This document shows, piece after piece, positions 11,780 to 22,577 of a stretch of 64,000 nucleotides of DNA (position 1 is the first letter of the stretch; each line of letters opens with the position of its first letter). The notes under the pieces were generated by a model that worked only from the letters and a program-made list of their open reading frames with translations, was not told where the DNA came from and made no database searches. This stretch comes from Fragilaria crotonensis. Taxonomy: Eukaryota; Bacillariophyta; Fragilariophyceae; Fragilariales; Fragilariaceae. The stretch spans positions 1-64,000 of the forward strand of contig JAKSYS010000174.1 in assembly GCA_022925895.1 (NCBI GenBank), in the 5' to 3' direction. Position numbers and translations under genes: made by a program.

Positions 11780-12522
11780 TGACAGTAGAACACTCCACAC
11801 TGAGGCAGGAACAAAACCGCTGCCCTGTAGAAATAATCCATCTCAGGGCCAACATCTTCTGGTTTTCGGGGACAGGACGTGACGAACTTCATCAAAATTG
11901 ACGTCAGAAGACCGGCCACCGCCACGCTCCCCCGCCTCCCCACAACCGTTCGACAATGTGGCCGGCGAAGGAGCCCGGTTGAGGATCACGTCCATCACGT
12001 AGAACTCGTTGAGGAACTCCGACTGGAGTCCAGACTCCGGGAACATGTCGGCAGCCGAACGCAATCTAAACGGCTTGCATCCAAAAGCTTCTGCAACGAC
12101 ACTGATCGGAGTCTGACACAAGAATTCACTGCACCCAACCCCGCTCGCCGTCCTGAACCTTTGCCGGAATGCACTCCTCTCCTCCGGAACAACGGCCATG
12201 GACAACAACGACATCATGCGTAGGTGAGTCGGGCGAGTCTGCCTCTCATCGCGGTGAGTGGGGAGGGACTTCCCCCCGTCCGCCACATCACCGACTCCTG
12301 GAACACGTGGCGAGTTCCCAAGGTTTCTAACAGATGTCACGCTCGGGGAAGTCTTATTCCCGGTCTCCGCGACCTTCTTCTTTGTGACCTTCTTCTTTGT
12401 AACCTTCTTCTTCGCAACCTTCCTCTTCCCAGCCTTCTTCGTCCCAACCTTCCGTTCCCCATCCCTCCCCCCTCCACGACCACATTTTCCACAGCATCAA
12501 CGCCACGTCGATCGGGCGACAT
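11780..12522 (-). pseudogene. Truncated head of the T-family dioxygenase-cargo gene
   Basis: Starts at 12522 with MSPDRRGVDAVE, parallel to MSHNRRGGDRVA of the T2 gene. A lysine repeat (KKKVTKKKVTKKKVAETGNK), absent from T2, follows. Then come GNSPRVPG, LLSMAVVPEERSAFRQRF, SGLQSEFLNEFYVMDVILNR and YFYRAAVLFLPQCGVFYCHR, each with a close T2 counterpart. Frames change near 12345 and 11870, and homology ends near 11780 at the deletion junction. The dioxygenase-like C-terminal domain is absent. Single copies of the upstream sequence that is triplicated in T2 lie at about 12545-12640. Confidence 0.7.
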
Positions 12523-12699
12523 CGGGCTCTCTCCTGCTTCCTGGCAGGTGAAGGCCGCGCAATGCCAGTTCCAACCTCACAACAACCAGCCACAGAGGAT
12601 GGTTGTCGCGAGCGCGCGCTCTCCAACAAAGACAATCAACACGCAATCCTGGCGTGGACTGTCTATTTGTTGAAAAGTCAGCGAGAACTATCCGACGGC

Positions 12700-13671
12700 G
12701 ACGTGGTGATGTTGCAACAAACAGCAACCCAACAAGAGTACTTCATCAAAGTACTCTATCATCAAGAGTGCTTTTTTGGTGTCACCATTCACCAAAGGTA
12801 CTAACAAGCAGCAAAATCGACGTACTGTAAGTACTATGGCGAATGTAGGGCATTTTGCACCTGGGACTTCTTTCCAAGACCTCTAAATGCAGCATAAATA
12901 TGTTATTCATGTATATAACATTGAATTACGTTATATACACATTCATCGATTTTATTAAAATTATGTATGTAGTTAAATGAAAAAGTAATTACAGTACAAA
13001 GCATTTTCATGTATAGATGATACATTCGTTTCCCAGGACAGGACTACATACTGGTACAGGTACACTATACTGCACCAGTATGTAGCAACAAATCAGTACG
13101 AACACAAAAACGTAATGCTTGCTTAATGCTTAATACATGGATGTACATATATATGCAATTTACATCATGTATGCATACGCACCACGACACGCTCGAATGA
13201 TTACCAAGAACTAGCTGCCGGTATGACACAGGTGTTGCATACTCCGAGTACAACAACTACTACTGGTAGTGAAACAAGATTGCAAGTCCGTCCACGCAAA
13301 AACAAGACTGCAGCGAGCATCATGTCATATATAATTTTCTAGTCACACATATTCATACAAGTATATGAAACGGAAAATGTCAGAAGCTAAATAGTGAACA
13401 TGTAAGTGCATTCAAAAACAATAAACGACTTGCACATGTTTTGTGAATATAAGTCGTAACTAATACAATTTTTGTCGAAGTCATGTACAGGTAGAAAATG
13501 AACAATTAGGGACAACTCATACAATTTTGAAAACTGGTGGGAGATTCAAAATCCCAAATTCATCACCCAAAATTACAAGTCGTCTCATACTTGCTGCAAA
13601 TTGATACAACCACTGAGACCGCTATTCTAACCCTTGCTTGCTTCTTCTTACATTTTGATTCATTCGTCCTC
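12700..13671. other. T1 internal noncoding region
   Basis: About 970 bases between the two divergently transcribed cargo genes, AT-rich, with GTAC-type words. It presumably holds both promoters. No specific site was identified. Confidence 0.35.
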
Positions 13672-15404
13672 ATGCCGAAAACATCTCCAACTAAGCAACC
13701 TTCAGTGGCTAGTACTCGGACCACGCCTCCACGCGCGACCAAGAACAAGACGAAGAACGCCGAACTTGAAACACCGACAACAAGAGCCAAGAGGAATGAG
13801 ATGGCGGAACAGCAAAAGGCTGAAGCTGCTAAAGCTGCTAAAGCAGCTGCTAAAGCAGCTGCTAAAGCAGCTGCTAAAGCTACTGCTAAATCTGCGGCTA
13901 AATCTGCCGCTAAATCTGCGGCTAAATCTGCGGCTAAATCTGTTAAAGCATCGACGACTGCAGTTAACCCGGACCCACCAGTGCAGATCGCGACAGCAGT
14001 TAACCCAGACCCAGTGCAGATCACTGCAAAGGGACGCAAACGACGTGTTGTTCCTCCTCGTGGTAAGAAGAAGAGGAGGAAAGTGGCACCAAAAAAGGTG
14101 GTGGTGGTGAGCAGAAGGAGCGCTCCTGAGGAAATTGATGACTCCTCTTACTCAGTTGAAGAGGTTGACGATGAAGAGTTTGAAGAGGTTGACGATGAAG
14201 AGTCCGAATCAGATGATGACAGGGAGGATGAGGGGAAAAGTAATGCGGGTGATGACAACAACGTGGTGACACATGACATGTCAGATGATGACGACTCTGT
14301 TCAAAGAATGGATCAGTTTGTTAGAGATGTCGGGAAAACAGCAATGGATGCAAGACGACGTCTTGGTCAGGAGTTGAACCACTGTGCCCAGGAAGGCGCG
14401 GAGGATCCTCCAGATGACAATGATACTCCAACGGCGAAGAAGAAGGTGTCGTCTACGCATGTTCAGCACGATGTATGCGATGACAATGAGTCCAATGCGC
14501 CGCCACGAGAAGAGAAGCACGTGAGAAATCGAATTGTGATATACGTCAAAAACGAGTTGTTCCGTCGATGTAAGTTTGTTAACAGTCCAGTTATGTTCCG
14601 AAGGGCGTTTCGAAAGGTGCTTGAAATTGAAAAGCCAAAAAATCATTTCCTTTTTCAGTTGACATACGAGAAATGTTTCAATACAGCGTTGAACCAGAAA
14701 AGGAGTACGTGTGAACAAGCTGGTCTCAGAATTGTTCAGGGCGCAATCAATAAGGATTTCAAAACACGCGGCGAAGACTTCTTCACGTTTGAAGAATTCT
14801 GTAAGCTTAGGACAGCAACAACAGACAGGGAGAAAAGGGCCTTCTTCTTCTTCTTTGATAAATTCTTGGAGTGTGTATGTGGTGCAAATGCGTGGAGAAT
14901 TGCGAAGAAAACAATGCTTGTATCGGAGGCGCGGCACAGCGACAATTCGAAAATGGTAACAACAAGTGACGAAGCGTTTGCATTGTTGCTGATTGACAAC
15001 TATTTGGAAAAATGGAAAACCGGCACGGAGTTGGTTGACAAAGACAACCCAACGGAAGCAGATGATGGGCAGAATATGACGACGAAGAAAACAAAGAGAC
15101 AAGCGGGAAAGTACACTGAAAAGAAAAAGGAACCTGCAAGTATGGTGGGTGGAGCGATGACGGAATAAGACAGTTCAATGCACTGCGCATAATGGTTAAA
15201 GAGAACAGGGCATGCCCGCAGTCAAAAGACATGGAACGTGAGCTGCTGGCATTCTGCAGGACACGGGCAGGATTGAAGAATGCCCGTGGCGATGAGCGGC
15301 AAGAACAGCACGACGGTACTGGTGCTGACAACAATGCATTGGAAACAGCGGTAGCAAAGGTACCTGTGGAGGCAGCATGGGACTCGGATGACGAAAATGA
15401 GTAG
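13672..15404 (+). pseudogene. T1 Lys/Ala-rich cargo protein, frame broken once
   Basis: Unknown function. The ATG at 13672 gives a basic N-terminus (PKTSPTKQPSVASTRTTPPR), then an AKAA/AKSA repeat block at about 13810-13945 that resembles a histone H1 tail, a KKKRRK cluster and an acidic stretch. The conserved domain follows: CKFVNSPVMFRRAFRKVLEI, DFFTFEEFCKLRTATTDREK and FFDKFLECVCGANAWRIAKK. Near 15125 an A-run has one base fewer than needed. The following frame continues as GGWSDDGIRQFNALRIMVKE and MERELLAFCRTRAGL to a stop at 15404, matching the unbroken T2 homologue. A role in DNA or chromatin binding is a guess from composition only. Confidence 0.7.
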
Positions 15405-15838
15405 TAGTTGCTTGTGATTGCGACAGCTGCTGCTGGCAGCCATAGTTCATTAAATGCATTAAAATGGTGGATGTTATGAAAACAAATGGCCAGATTGATA
15501 CAATGTATGCTGAAATAAGAACACCGCAATGCGTAACGAACAAAAATATATGGTGACTTGTTAAAATATATGTCCAAGATATATCATGATATCGCCATAT
15601 GTGATTTTTATAAGTATTTCATTTAAACAAATATGTTGACAGACTATTTGATATGTAACAATATGTGTCACATTGTGAATATAATATTGCATCTATAGTG
15701 TGGAAAGATACAATATATGTTTGAGACAACATATGTGTTAGCCACTTAACATACATGTGCAGAACTTGCGATAGGGATGTCATTATCCGGTAACAATTCA
15801 AAGCTTAAAAAATAGTTAACATATCCCACCTTCTGATG
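15405..15838. repeat. T1 subterminal region with repeated ATATGT words, ending in the right inverted repeat
   Basis: CATATGTG, AATATGTTGACAG, GATATGTAACAATATGTG, CAATATATG, ACATATGTG and AACATACATGTG are crowded into the last 300 bases. The end is CCCACCTTCTGATG (15825-15838). Clustered subterminal repeats are typical of CACTA-like elements (established knowledge). Confidence 0.65.
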
Positions 15839-16324
15839 TAGGAGATACTCGACCCACACGGTTCAACGCTACTTCCATGAGATGGTAGTTAGCATCAAAC
15901 GGTTCCATTCCTTCTTGGAGTTGTCAGGTTCTTATCCCACGGGTTCACGGGTTTTGTCAGATACTATCTGACAACCTGGAAACCACCTATACAGTGCACT
16001 GTAGTAGAGTAGCCTACTATTTTTGGTTCTTCGAACGTTCGTCTACCAGATCGTATTGTACCTCATCATGTTTGAGTAATCAAGAAGTAGTAGTATGACA
16101 GTATGACATACATGAGACCAATGTACCTGACAAATGCTTGATACTGCCCTACACATGCAATACTTAAATGCGGCAAGATTTTAACTGGTAGATCGTCGTC
16201 ATGCTTCGGCCAATTAAATACTCAGAGGACGTTCAGGAAGGACATCGGCAGTCTTCCTCCAAGTACCGGTAATTTACTTAAAAGTGAAGGCAACGATTTT
16301 AGTACTGGAATCCCTGAAAAAACG

Positions 16325-16790
16325 AATTGATTTTCCCAATCAAATAATATATTCCGAAATCAATAGGCAATACCCCAAATACTCCTCATAGCTTAATAAT
16401 ATTTATTTGGCCAATCAAATATCAATCTGAACCCGAAGGAATAATATCATGTTTACTTAGATCGATTTGCTTAATCAAATATACGCCATCGAAGTACAAA
16501 AGGCGTTAAATTAGATTAAATGGAATTGTCAAATGCAGATACATACAGATTGGATCTCTTAAGTAAGCAATTTGATTAGACCAATCAATTCATTGTCCGA
16601 AACCAGAAGGCAGTACATAATACTTGCTTCAATTGATTCGGCCAATCATATGATCTTCTGGAACAAAAGTCATTGAATCAATTTTAGTCATACATGGGCT
16701 ATGGCAATACTTAAAGACCGGCTTCTTAAGCATACAACTGATTTGCCCGGTCGGGCAATTTTCTTACTCGTAACAGAAGTTGTCATACGA
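16325..16790. repeat. Degenerate array of about 75-bp units with a TTGATT...CCAATCAA core
   Basis: At least six units are recognisable. Each has an imperfect palindrome (for example AATTGATTTTCCCAATCAAAT, split by position 16345, then TTTGATTAGACCAATCAAT and TGATTCGGCCAATCATA). A GAACC/AGAAGGCA-like word follows about 20 bases later. They lie in the 3' UTR of LINE A. They might be part of that UTR or a separate old insertion. Confidence 0.6.
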
Positions 16791-16974
16791 AATCTGACAA
16801 ACCGGTAAAGATGAAAGATCCACAGTAACAGCACTCCAGTACCAGGTCGTGCATTTTCTACAGAGGTAGAAGAACCACGATCAACTGGATCCCAAGGTTT
16901 TGTCAGAATTCCTCTGAAAACCATCTGACGGACCGCTGGAAAACCCCACATGCAATCTGACAAACCCTGGGGAC

Positions 16975-19017
16975 CTATACTTCGGCGGGTACTTGTACCG
17001 GTCTGAAATACGACTGTATTGTTCTTACTCCCTGCCTTGATTGCTCGCGTACTCGTCGGAGGCTGTCTCGTATTAAAGGCGTGTTCATTGTTAGCCAATT
17101 TTGTGTGACCCGTGTGGGCCTCTGCAAATGCGTCATCACATTGGTATGTAACAATTGCTGTACTGGTCGTTCCTTATGTTGGCGGTTGTCGTATATGGTG
17201 GTTAGCTCTCGTGTTATTGCTCGTCGTTCCATCGCTTGTTTTACTTGCTGCCAATGCGTCCATATCACTGTTATCAAATTTTTCTGCCATTGTGTTCCGG
17301 TGCGTCGATATTTGGTGTGGTTACGATGTCGATAGTAATACTCGTCTTGTAGGCGTGTCCATTCTGTACTGAACCTGCCGTTGAATATTTGTCGCCATCC
17401 AATTTGATTCTGCTGGTAAATGAGCCGCCGAGTCTCCTCGGGAAAGAAAATGGGACTGACGATGTCGGGGCTGCAGTCATCGAACCACTGAGTGATAGCT
17501 TCTTTGAAGACGTGACGAAAGATTGGGCTGGTGTTGGCTTTGGCATGGAATCTGTCGAGTTCGGTCCACCAGCGTTCCCTCCATTTTTGTCGTGTTATAT
17601 GTGGGCATCGAAGGATGTGATCTCGAGTTTCTTCGGGATGTTCGCATGCAGGGCACTTGCGATGTCCGGAGTCAAATTTGTTGAGTAAGGCATGCGTCGG
17701 GAGGCAATCGTGCACCAACTTCGAGGTATGAACTAAGGATGACTTCCGACTGCGAAAAACACCACGCCCGTAAGCATGCCAATTTACTGATCTCATCGTG
17801 TGATCCGACCACGCGTATTTTGCTTGGATTTGAGCCTTGAGAGCTGGTCCGGTTGCGAGGAGCCGAATCGTGTCCTCGTATTTGCCTGTGATGGTGCCTG
17901 TGTCATGTACCAGATGTGCTCCTGATCGTGTGGACAGGCAGGAGGACGAAAGGTCGGGGTGTTCCGTATTGGTTTTGATATCGGCCGACTTGCTTATCCG
18001 CATCGACGTTTAGTTGCGCTGGGAGTGGTAATCGATCGTATGGATGTTTGTCGTCTTGATGACCGTTGACGTGAGTGATGGACACTCTCGGTAACAGTCT
18101 CATGCCTTCTTGAATTTCAATTAACAGATCCCATTCGGACGTAAGTTCATCCAGTTTAACTGGTTCGAAGGTCCTCTGGTCGCCTCGAGTCCGGTTTGGA
18201 AGTATCTTATCTAACAAGCTTTGGCTATCCGTTCCGATTACTCCTTGGGGCATTTCGTGAGTGACTGTGTATTGCGAGAGTCGAATCAAAAATCTCAATA
18301 TTGAAAGTAATCCCGTACATTCTGCTCGATATGAATCCATTCGTCTTGTTCCTCGTGCGGGCCCCATTCCATGTGCCATACGCTCACCGAATGCCGTACT
18401 GATTGCCCATCCGAATGCTACTTCTTTATCTCCGTATTTTTCTGAGCCGTCGCTGCCTGCGAAGAATTGAGTCTGTAGTTCCAAACTCACCGGGAACGGA
18501 TCTGGTGACAGATCGTGGTGTTGTAGTAAATCTTTTTCCCAGGGATCAAGAGTATCAATGAATTCCTCAAATGTACCGTAGGTAATTGGTGGTGCCGGTC
18601 GAAGCGTTTGTGTAACCTGAGTAATTCTCCATGTGGTTGCATTGCGCAGGATAACTGTAACCGGCTGTGCGTGCTCTGGGATATCTTTGTAGTGGATGAT
18701 CCGAAGTGGGTTGTGCAGGTTGTCGGTGAAATCGCGTCCGTCCTCCTGTGGACATGCGTTGTATTGGGTACCCTCTTTTCTGACAGCGAGTATGTTGTCG
18801 TATTGGTACGCTAGGCATTGGATACGTCGTTCTTTGGAATGTGACCGAGTCCATTTTCCCAGCGGTTGGAACAGGATGCCATTGGGATAGCTCCATAATT
18901 TATTGGCTCTTTTCCATAGGCGCCATTCCAGTTCTGACGGTTTCTCTTGATGAATGCGCATCCATCGGCTGGTCGTACTGAATAGAGATGTTGAACCGGA
19001 GAGTTTTGCTGGATCGA
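16975..19017 (-). pseudogene. LINE A ORF2, 3' part: RNase H domain and C-terminal zinc finger
   Basis: Minus-strand continuation of LINE A ORF2 beyond T2. It reads from DPAKLSGSTSLFSTTSRW through WKRANKLWS to an RNase H domain: FAGSDGSEKYGDKEVAFGWA, TRRMDSYRAECTGLLSILRF, GTDSQSLLDKI and VNGHQDDKHPYDRL...LNVDADK. A one-base frame change lies near 17925, after which SGAHLVHDTGTITGKYEDTI continues. The zinc-finger-like block KCPACEHPEETRDHILRCPH follows, and the protein ends at 16975. The order matches LINE C. The RNase H acidic residues are present, but the polypeptide is split by T2 and the frame change. Confidence 0.8.
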
Positions 19018-19435
19018 CATCAGAAGGTGCAAAATGTTTACTTTATTTTTACTTGGTAAGAGTTACCGAGTAATGACCTCCGATCTGTAACATCTCAACA
19101 ATAAATGGTTACTCTGACCAATTTTGTTGATGAAACCATAAAATGTTGTCTTTCACCAATTTAATCACAATCTAATGTTACAAATCAACATATTTTGCTA
19201 GATATGACCTTTTGAGCAACTATATTTGTTTGTCTTGATCACTGTTTTATGGTTGCTCCTTGCAAGTTTTGTTCATTAATTTGTTGTTCAGTAACCAAAC
19301 AGATGTTGCTTTTTCACCAGACGTTGTATCCTGTAAGCATTTCATTCTACAAATAGTATACAGCTATTTTCTTTGCATATTGGCTCATCGTAGTGCTAGA
19401 AGAAATGTTTAAACTAGTCTCTCAAGTCCATTTGC

Positions 19436-21150
19436 TTAGTCGTCCAAGTCCCATGCTGCCTCGACCGGCAGTGCTTCAGTTCCTTCCGCCGCATTGTTGT
19501 TACCATGACCCTCCTGTTCGTGTTGTGCATTGTTGTCATCTATTCCCGCCTGAGCCCTGCAAAATGCCATCAACTCCCTTTCCATTTGTTCCGATTGCGC
19601 GCTTGCTCGGTCGTCTTGAACAAGATTGTATAGTTCATTGAAACGTGCAGTTCCATCACGGCTCCACCCACCATACTTGCAGTGCCCATTTTTTTTTGCT
19701 GTATACCTTCCTGGGATTTTTGCCGCCGCCTTCTTCTTTTGCCTGTTGCCGTTGGTTCCCACCTGTCTCGCTGTATTGTCGACGTCATGATTGTTAGCAA
19801 CTTCATTAGCGCGTGCCTTTTCCTCCTCTGCCAGAACGGTAACCCACTTTTCCATATAATTATCGATGAGCAACAAACCAAACGCTTCATCACTTTTAGT
19901 TACAAGTTTTCCACCACGCCCATCTGCGGCTTTTGACACCAACGTGGTCTTCTTTGCATTTCTCCACTGCCTTGCCCCGCATACACATTCCAAGAACGTG
20001 TCAAAGAACCAGAAGAATGCATTCTTCTCTCTTTCTGTTGTTGCTCTCCTGAGCTTACAGAATTCGTCAAAACTGTAAAACTCTTCTCCACGTTGTTTGA
20101 ACTCGGCGATTGCTTTCCTTGCAAGTGCCCCACCTGTTTGTTCGCACGAACTCCTCTTCGTATTCAATGCATGATTAAAACAACTTTCGTACAGCATTTG
20201 AAAACTTACACGCTTGTTAGGCTCCACTTTTTCATGATTCATCACCAACTGGAATGCTCTTTGGAACATTGCGTCGTTATTAATGAACTTGATTCGGCGG
20301 AATACATCTGATTTAACAAATTGAGTAACACGATCTGCCACATGCTTCTCTTGCTTCTGAATAGATTCAGCCTTTGACAAGCCACGAACCGAAATGCCAA
20401 CATCAATAATCTGACGTGACGGCAACATGACATTAGGATTTGAATTGTTTGGAGGATCCACTGCACCTTGTTGGGTACTGCGGTTCAACTCCTTGCGACG
20501 AGCCTCAGCCCTCATTGCTGCGGCTTCTGCCTCGTCCTCCATTTCCCTTCGATACCCATTGTATCTCTGTCGACGTCCCCTGCTGTCATCCTCATCTGAT
20601 GAAGTTGACGACCAGCCATGCTTTTCCTTATTTTCAGCGTCGTTGTTGTTGGCGGGTTCCTTCTGTCCCCCGTCGTCATCACTTGATTCGTCCTGCACAG
20701 CATCCTCATACACCTCCTCTTCATCATCCTCCTTGTCATCGTTCTCCTCGTCAACATACTCCTCTGATTCGGATGTGCTTTCAATGTCATCGAGTATCAA
20801 CTTCTGTACCACCGATTTTCTTGGTTTAATTGACTTTCTCTTCTTACCAGCACCAGCAACACGTTTCTTTTTGTTCTTGGTGGTCACACTTTCGACAGCA
20901 TCGGATTCGTCACCATCAGGTTTGCCCTTGTCACCATCCGCCGGATCATTCGTTGTTTTTGTACGCTTATGATTTGCAGCAGCAGCACTTTCATTTACCT
21001 TCTTTCGTTTGTTATTTGTCGTTTTGTAGTCTTTGATCCTCCGCCTTTCGTTACATGCTGCTGTAGTTGTGCAGCTCCGCCTTTACGGGTGCGTGCCTGC
21101 TTCTTGCGTGGTGATGTCCAAGAAGCTGCTTTGGCTGCTCCTCTGGCCAT
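19436..21150 (-). pseudogene. T2 Lys-rich cargo protein, homologue of the T1 gene
   Basis: The long open part (from about 20890 to 19436) encodes a basic start with KKKRVAGAGKKRKSIKPRK, an Asp/Glu-rich stretch, then the conserved domain: RRIKFINNDAMFQRAFQLVM, EEFYSFDEFCKLRRATTERE, FFDTFLECVCGARQWRNAKK and DEAFGLLLIDNYMEKW. The C-terminal block is CKYGGWSRDGTARFNELYNL...MERELMAFCR, ending WDLDD. The likely start is the ATG at 21150 (MARGAAKAASWTSPRKKQAR), which requires a one-base frame change near 21060 or a short unseen intron. The C-terminal block is intact here but frame-shifted in T1, so the two copies define the whole protein. Function unknown. Conservation alongside the transposase suggests a role in transposition or element chromatin (inference). 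Confidence 0.7.
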
Positions 21151-21992
21151 GATGCATGTATCTTTAACTACAAGCAAGTGTGAAAAAGGAAGTGTGAGAA
21201 AGGCAACAATTCGTAGGATTCATGTATACTACACCATGCGTTTTGAATCAGATAGGGATTTTTGAATGCGAAGCAGTTCGCCATGTTTGTTTAATATATA
21301 CCGTCACATGATTAAAACATATTTTTTTATAGTACAAAATCAACATACATGCGTAAGATGTATCATGTGTTGTGTTTGAATGCAGGTTGATGGTCAGTAC
21401 TCAACAGCTGAGTTTTCCGTTACTGCGTAAGTCATACGTTGAGTTTAGTCGTATCTGTTGTTGACATTCCCGCATTCCTGCATTCGTTTCATTGTTTGTA
21501 CCGCAACCACGTAGCATTGCATATATATATATATATAGAGTCTATTTTTACCACTATTTGTTTTACTTAGATACATTATTATGTTCAGTATACACAACTA
21601 TTAATAGTAGTTCATACTACTTCAGAGTTTGTATCGACGAAAAATCAGATTTACATAGAGAGTTATTGTAGTTATATAAGAATCATAAAAAATTGATTTC
21701 TAACTGCTACGTACCATGTAGTAGAAACTGTGCGTACAATTTTTTAGTCATTTCCCATGACAGCAATATGGCATACATGTACATAGTTAATTAGTTTAGT
21801 ATAAATTACATATTTGTATACTTATATACGTCATGTGGTTATACACAACATATACAAGCATTTCCTAAGTAGTTTGAGTTCCTGTACTCAAGTCCCAGGT
21901 GCAGAATCGCCTCTTTTTTGCATAGTAACACTGTAATCCCTGTTTCGTGCGTTATGTGTTCCTGTTGTCATATATGACACCACAAAGCAATT
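21151..21992. other. T2 internal noncoding region between divergent genes
   Basis: AT-rich, with an (AT)n tract at about 21520-21535. It separates the minus-strand Lys-rich gene from the plus-strand dioxygenase gene and should contain both promoters. Confidence 0.4.
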
Positions 21993-22021
21993 GCACAATT
22001 GCTTCTCAGAAGCAATTGTGC
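21993..22021. repeat. Perfect 14-bp inverted repeat with one-base loop
   Basis: GCACAATTGCTTCT, then C, then AGAAGCAATTGTGC. It lies exactly where the 177-bp tandem triplication begins. It could form a hairpin or cruciform, or be a dyad protein site. Confidence 0.85.
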
Positions 22022-22542
22022 ATTCGTTTGCTTCGCGATTGTCACCATTGCTGTCGGATCCTCGTTCTCCTCGCCAATTCGACGATCAGAGGCTCATTCC
22101 CCGCCAGAAAGCAGGGAGAGTTGCCATTGAGTTGTCGAAGACGCGCTCGCATTCCCACCAGTGGTGGTCGTTGCGAGGAACTGAACTGACATCGTGCATT
22201 CGTTTGCTTCGCGATTGTCACCATTGCTGTCGGATCCTCGTTCTCCTCGCCAATTCGACGATCAGAGGCTCATTCCCCGCCAGAAAGCAGGGAGAGTTGC
22301 CATTGAGTTGTCGAAGACGCGCTCGCATTCCCACCAGTGGTGGTCGTTGCGAGGAACAGAACTGACATCGTGCATTCATTTGCATCGCGATTGTCACCGT
22401 TGCTGTCGGATCGTTCTCGCCAATTCGACGATCAGAGGCTCATTCCCCGCCAGAAAGCAGGGAGAGTTGCCATTGAGTTGTCGAAGACGCGCTCGCATTG
22501 CCACCAGTGGTGGTCGTTGCGAGGAACTGAACTGACATCGTG
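22018..22542 (+). repeat. 177-bp unit in three tandem copies
   Basis: Units start at GTGCATTCGTTTGCTTCGCG (22018), at about 22195 and at about 22372. The third is 171 bp after small deletions; otherwise the copies are almost identical. The block GCGGCCTTTACTTGCCAGAA just after the third copy leads into the dioxygenase gene. T1 has the equivalent sequence once, so the triplication arose in the T2 lineage. Confidence 0.85.
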
Positions 22543-22577
22543 CGGCCTTTACTTGCCAGAAAGCAAGAGAGGGCCCG

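Larger units (their letters stand above)
10613..15838. mobile_element. T1: DNA transposon with CATCAGAAGGTG inverted repeats, internally deleted
   Basis: A 5226-bp element in the 3' UTR of LINE A. The terminal inverted repeats are CATCAGAAGGTGGG at the left and its reverse complement at the right, flanked by TA at 10611-10612 and 15839-15840. Just inside both ends, ATATGTTAACTATTTG-like words recur, and ATATGTT is repeated subterminally; these are plausible transposase-binding sites (inference). Contents: N-terminal part of a transposase gene (+), a truncated head of the dioxygenase-cargo gene (-), and the Lys/Ala-rich gene (+). The order is that of T2 in the opposite orientation, with the central part missing. 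It cannot be autonomous because the transposase catalytic region is gone. Confidence 0.85.

Noticed and set aside
8400-13300. Frequent GTAC palindromes (for example CAGTACTAGTACC) as a specific regulatory code
   Set aside because: They are spread through all noncoding parts of the window and look like a general compositional bias of this genome.
14281-15102. 273-codon antisense frame in T1
   Set aside because: It overlaps the conserved Lys-rich cargo gene, whose sense reading has a T2 homologue; the antisense reading does not.
22018-22542. CRISPR-like array
   Set aside because: The units are 177 bp, directly abutting and nearly identical throughout, with no variable spacers; the context is a eukaryotic transposon.
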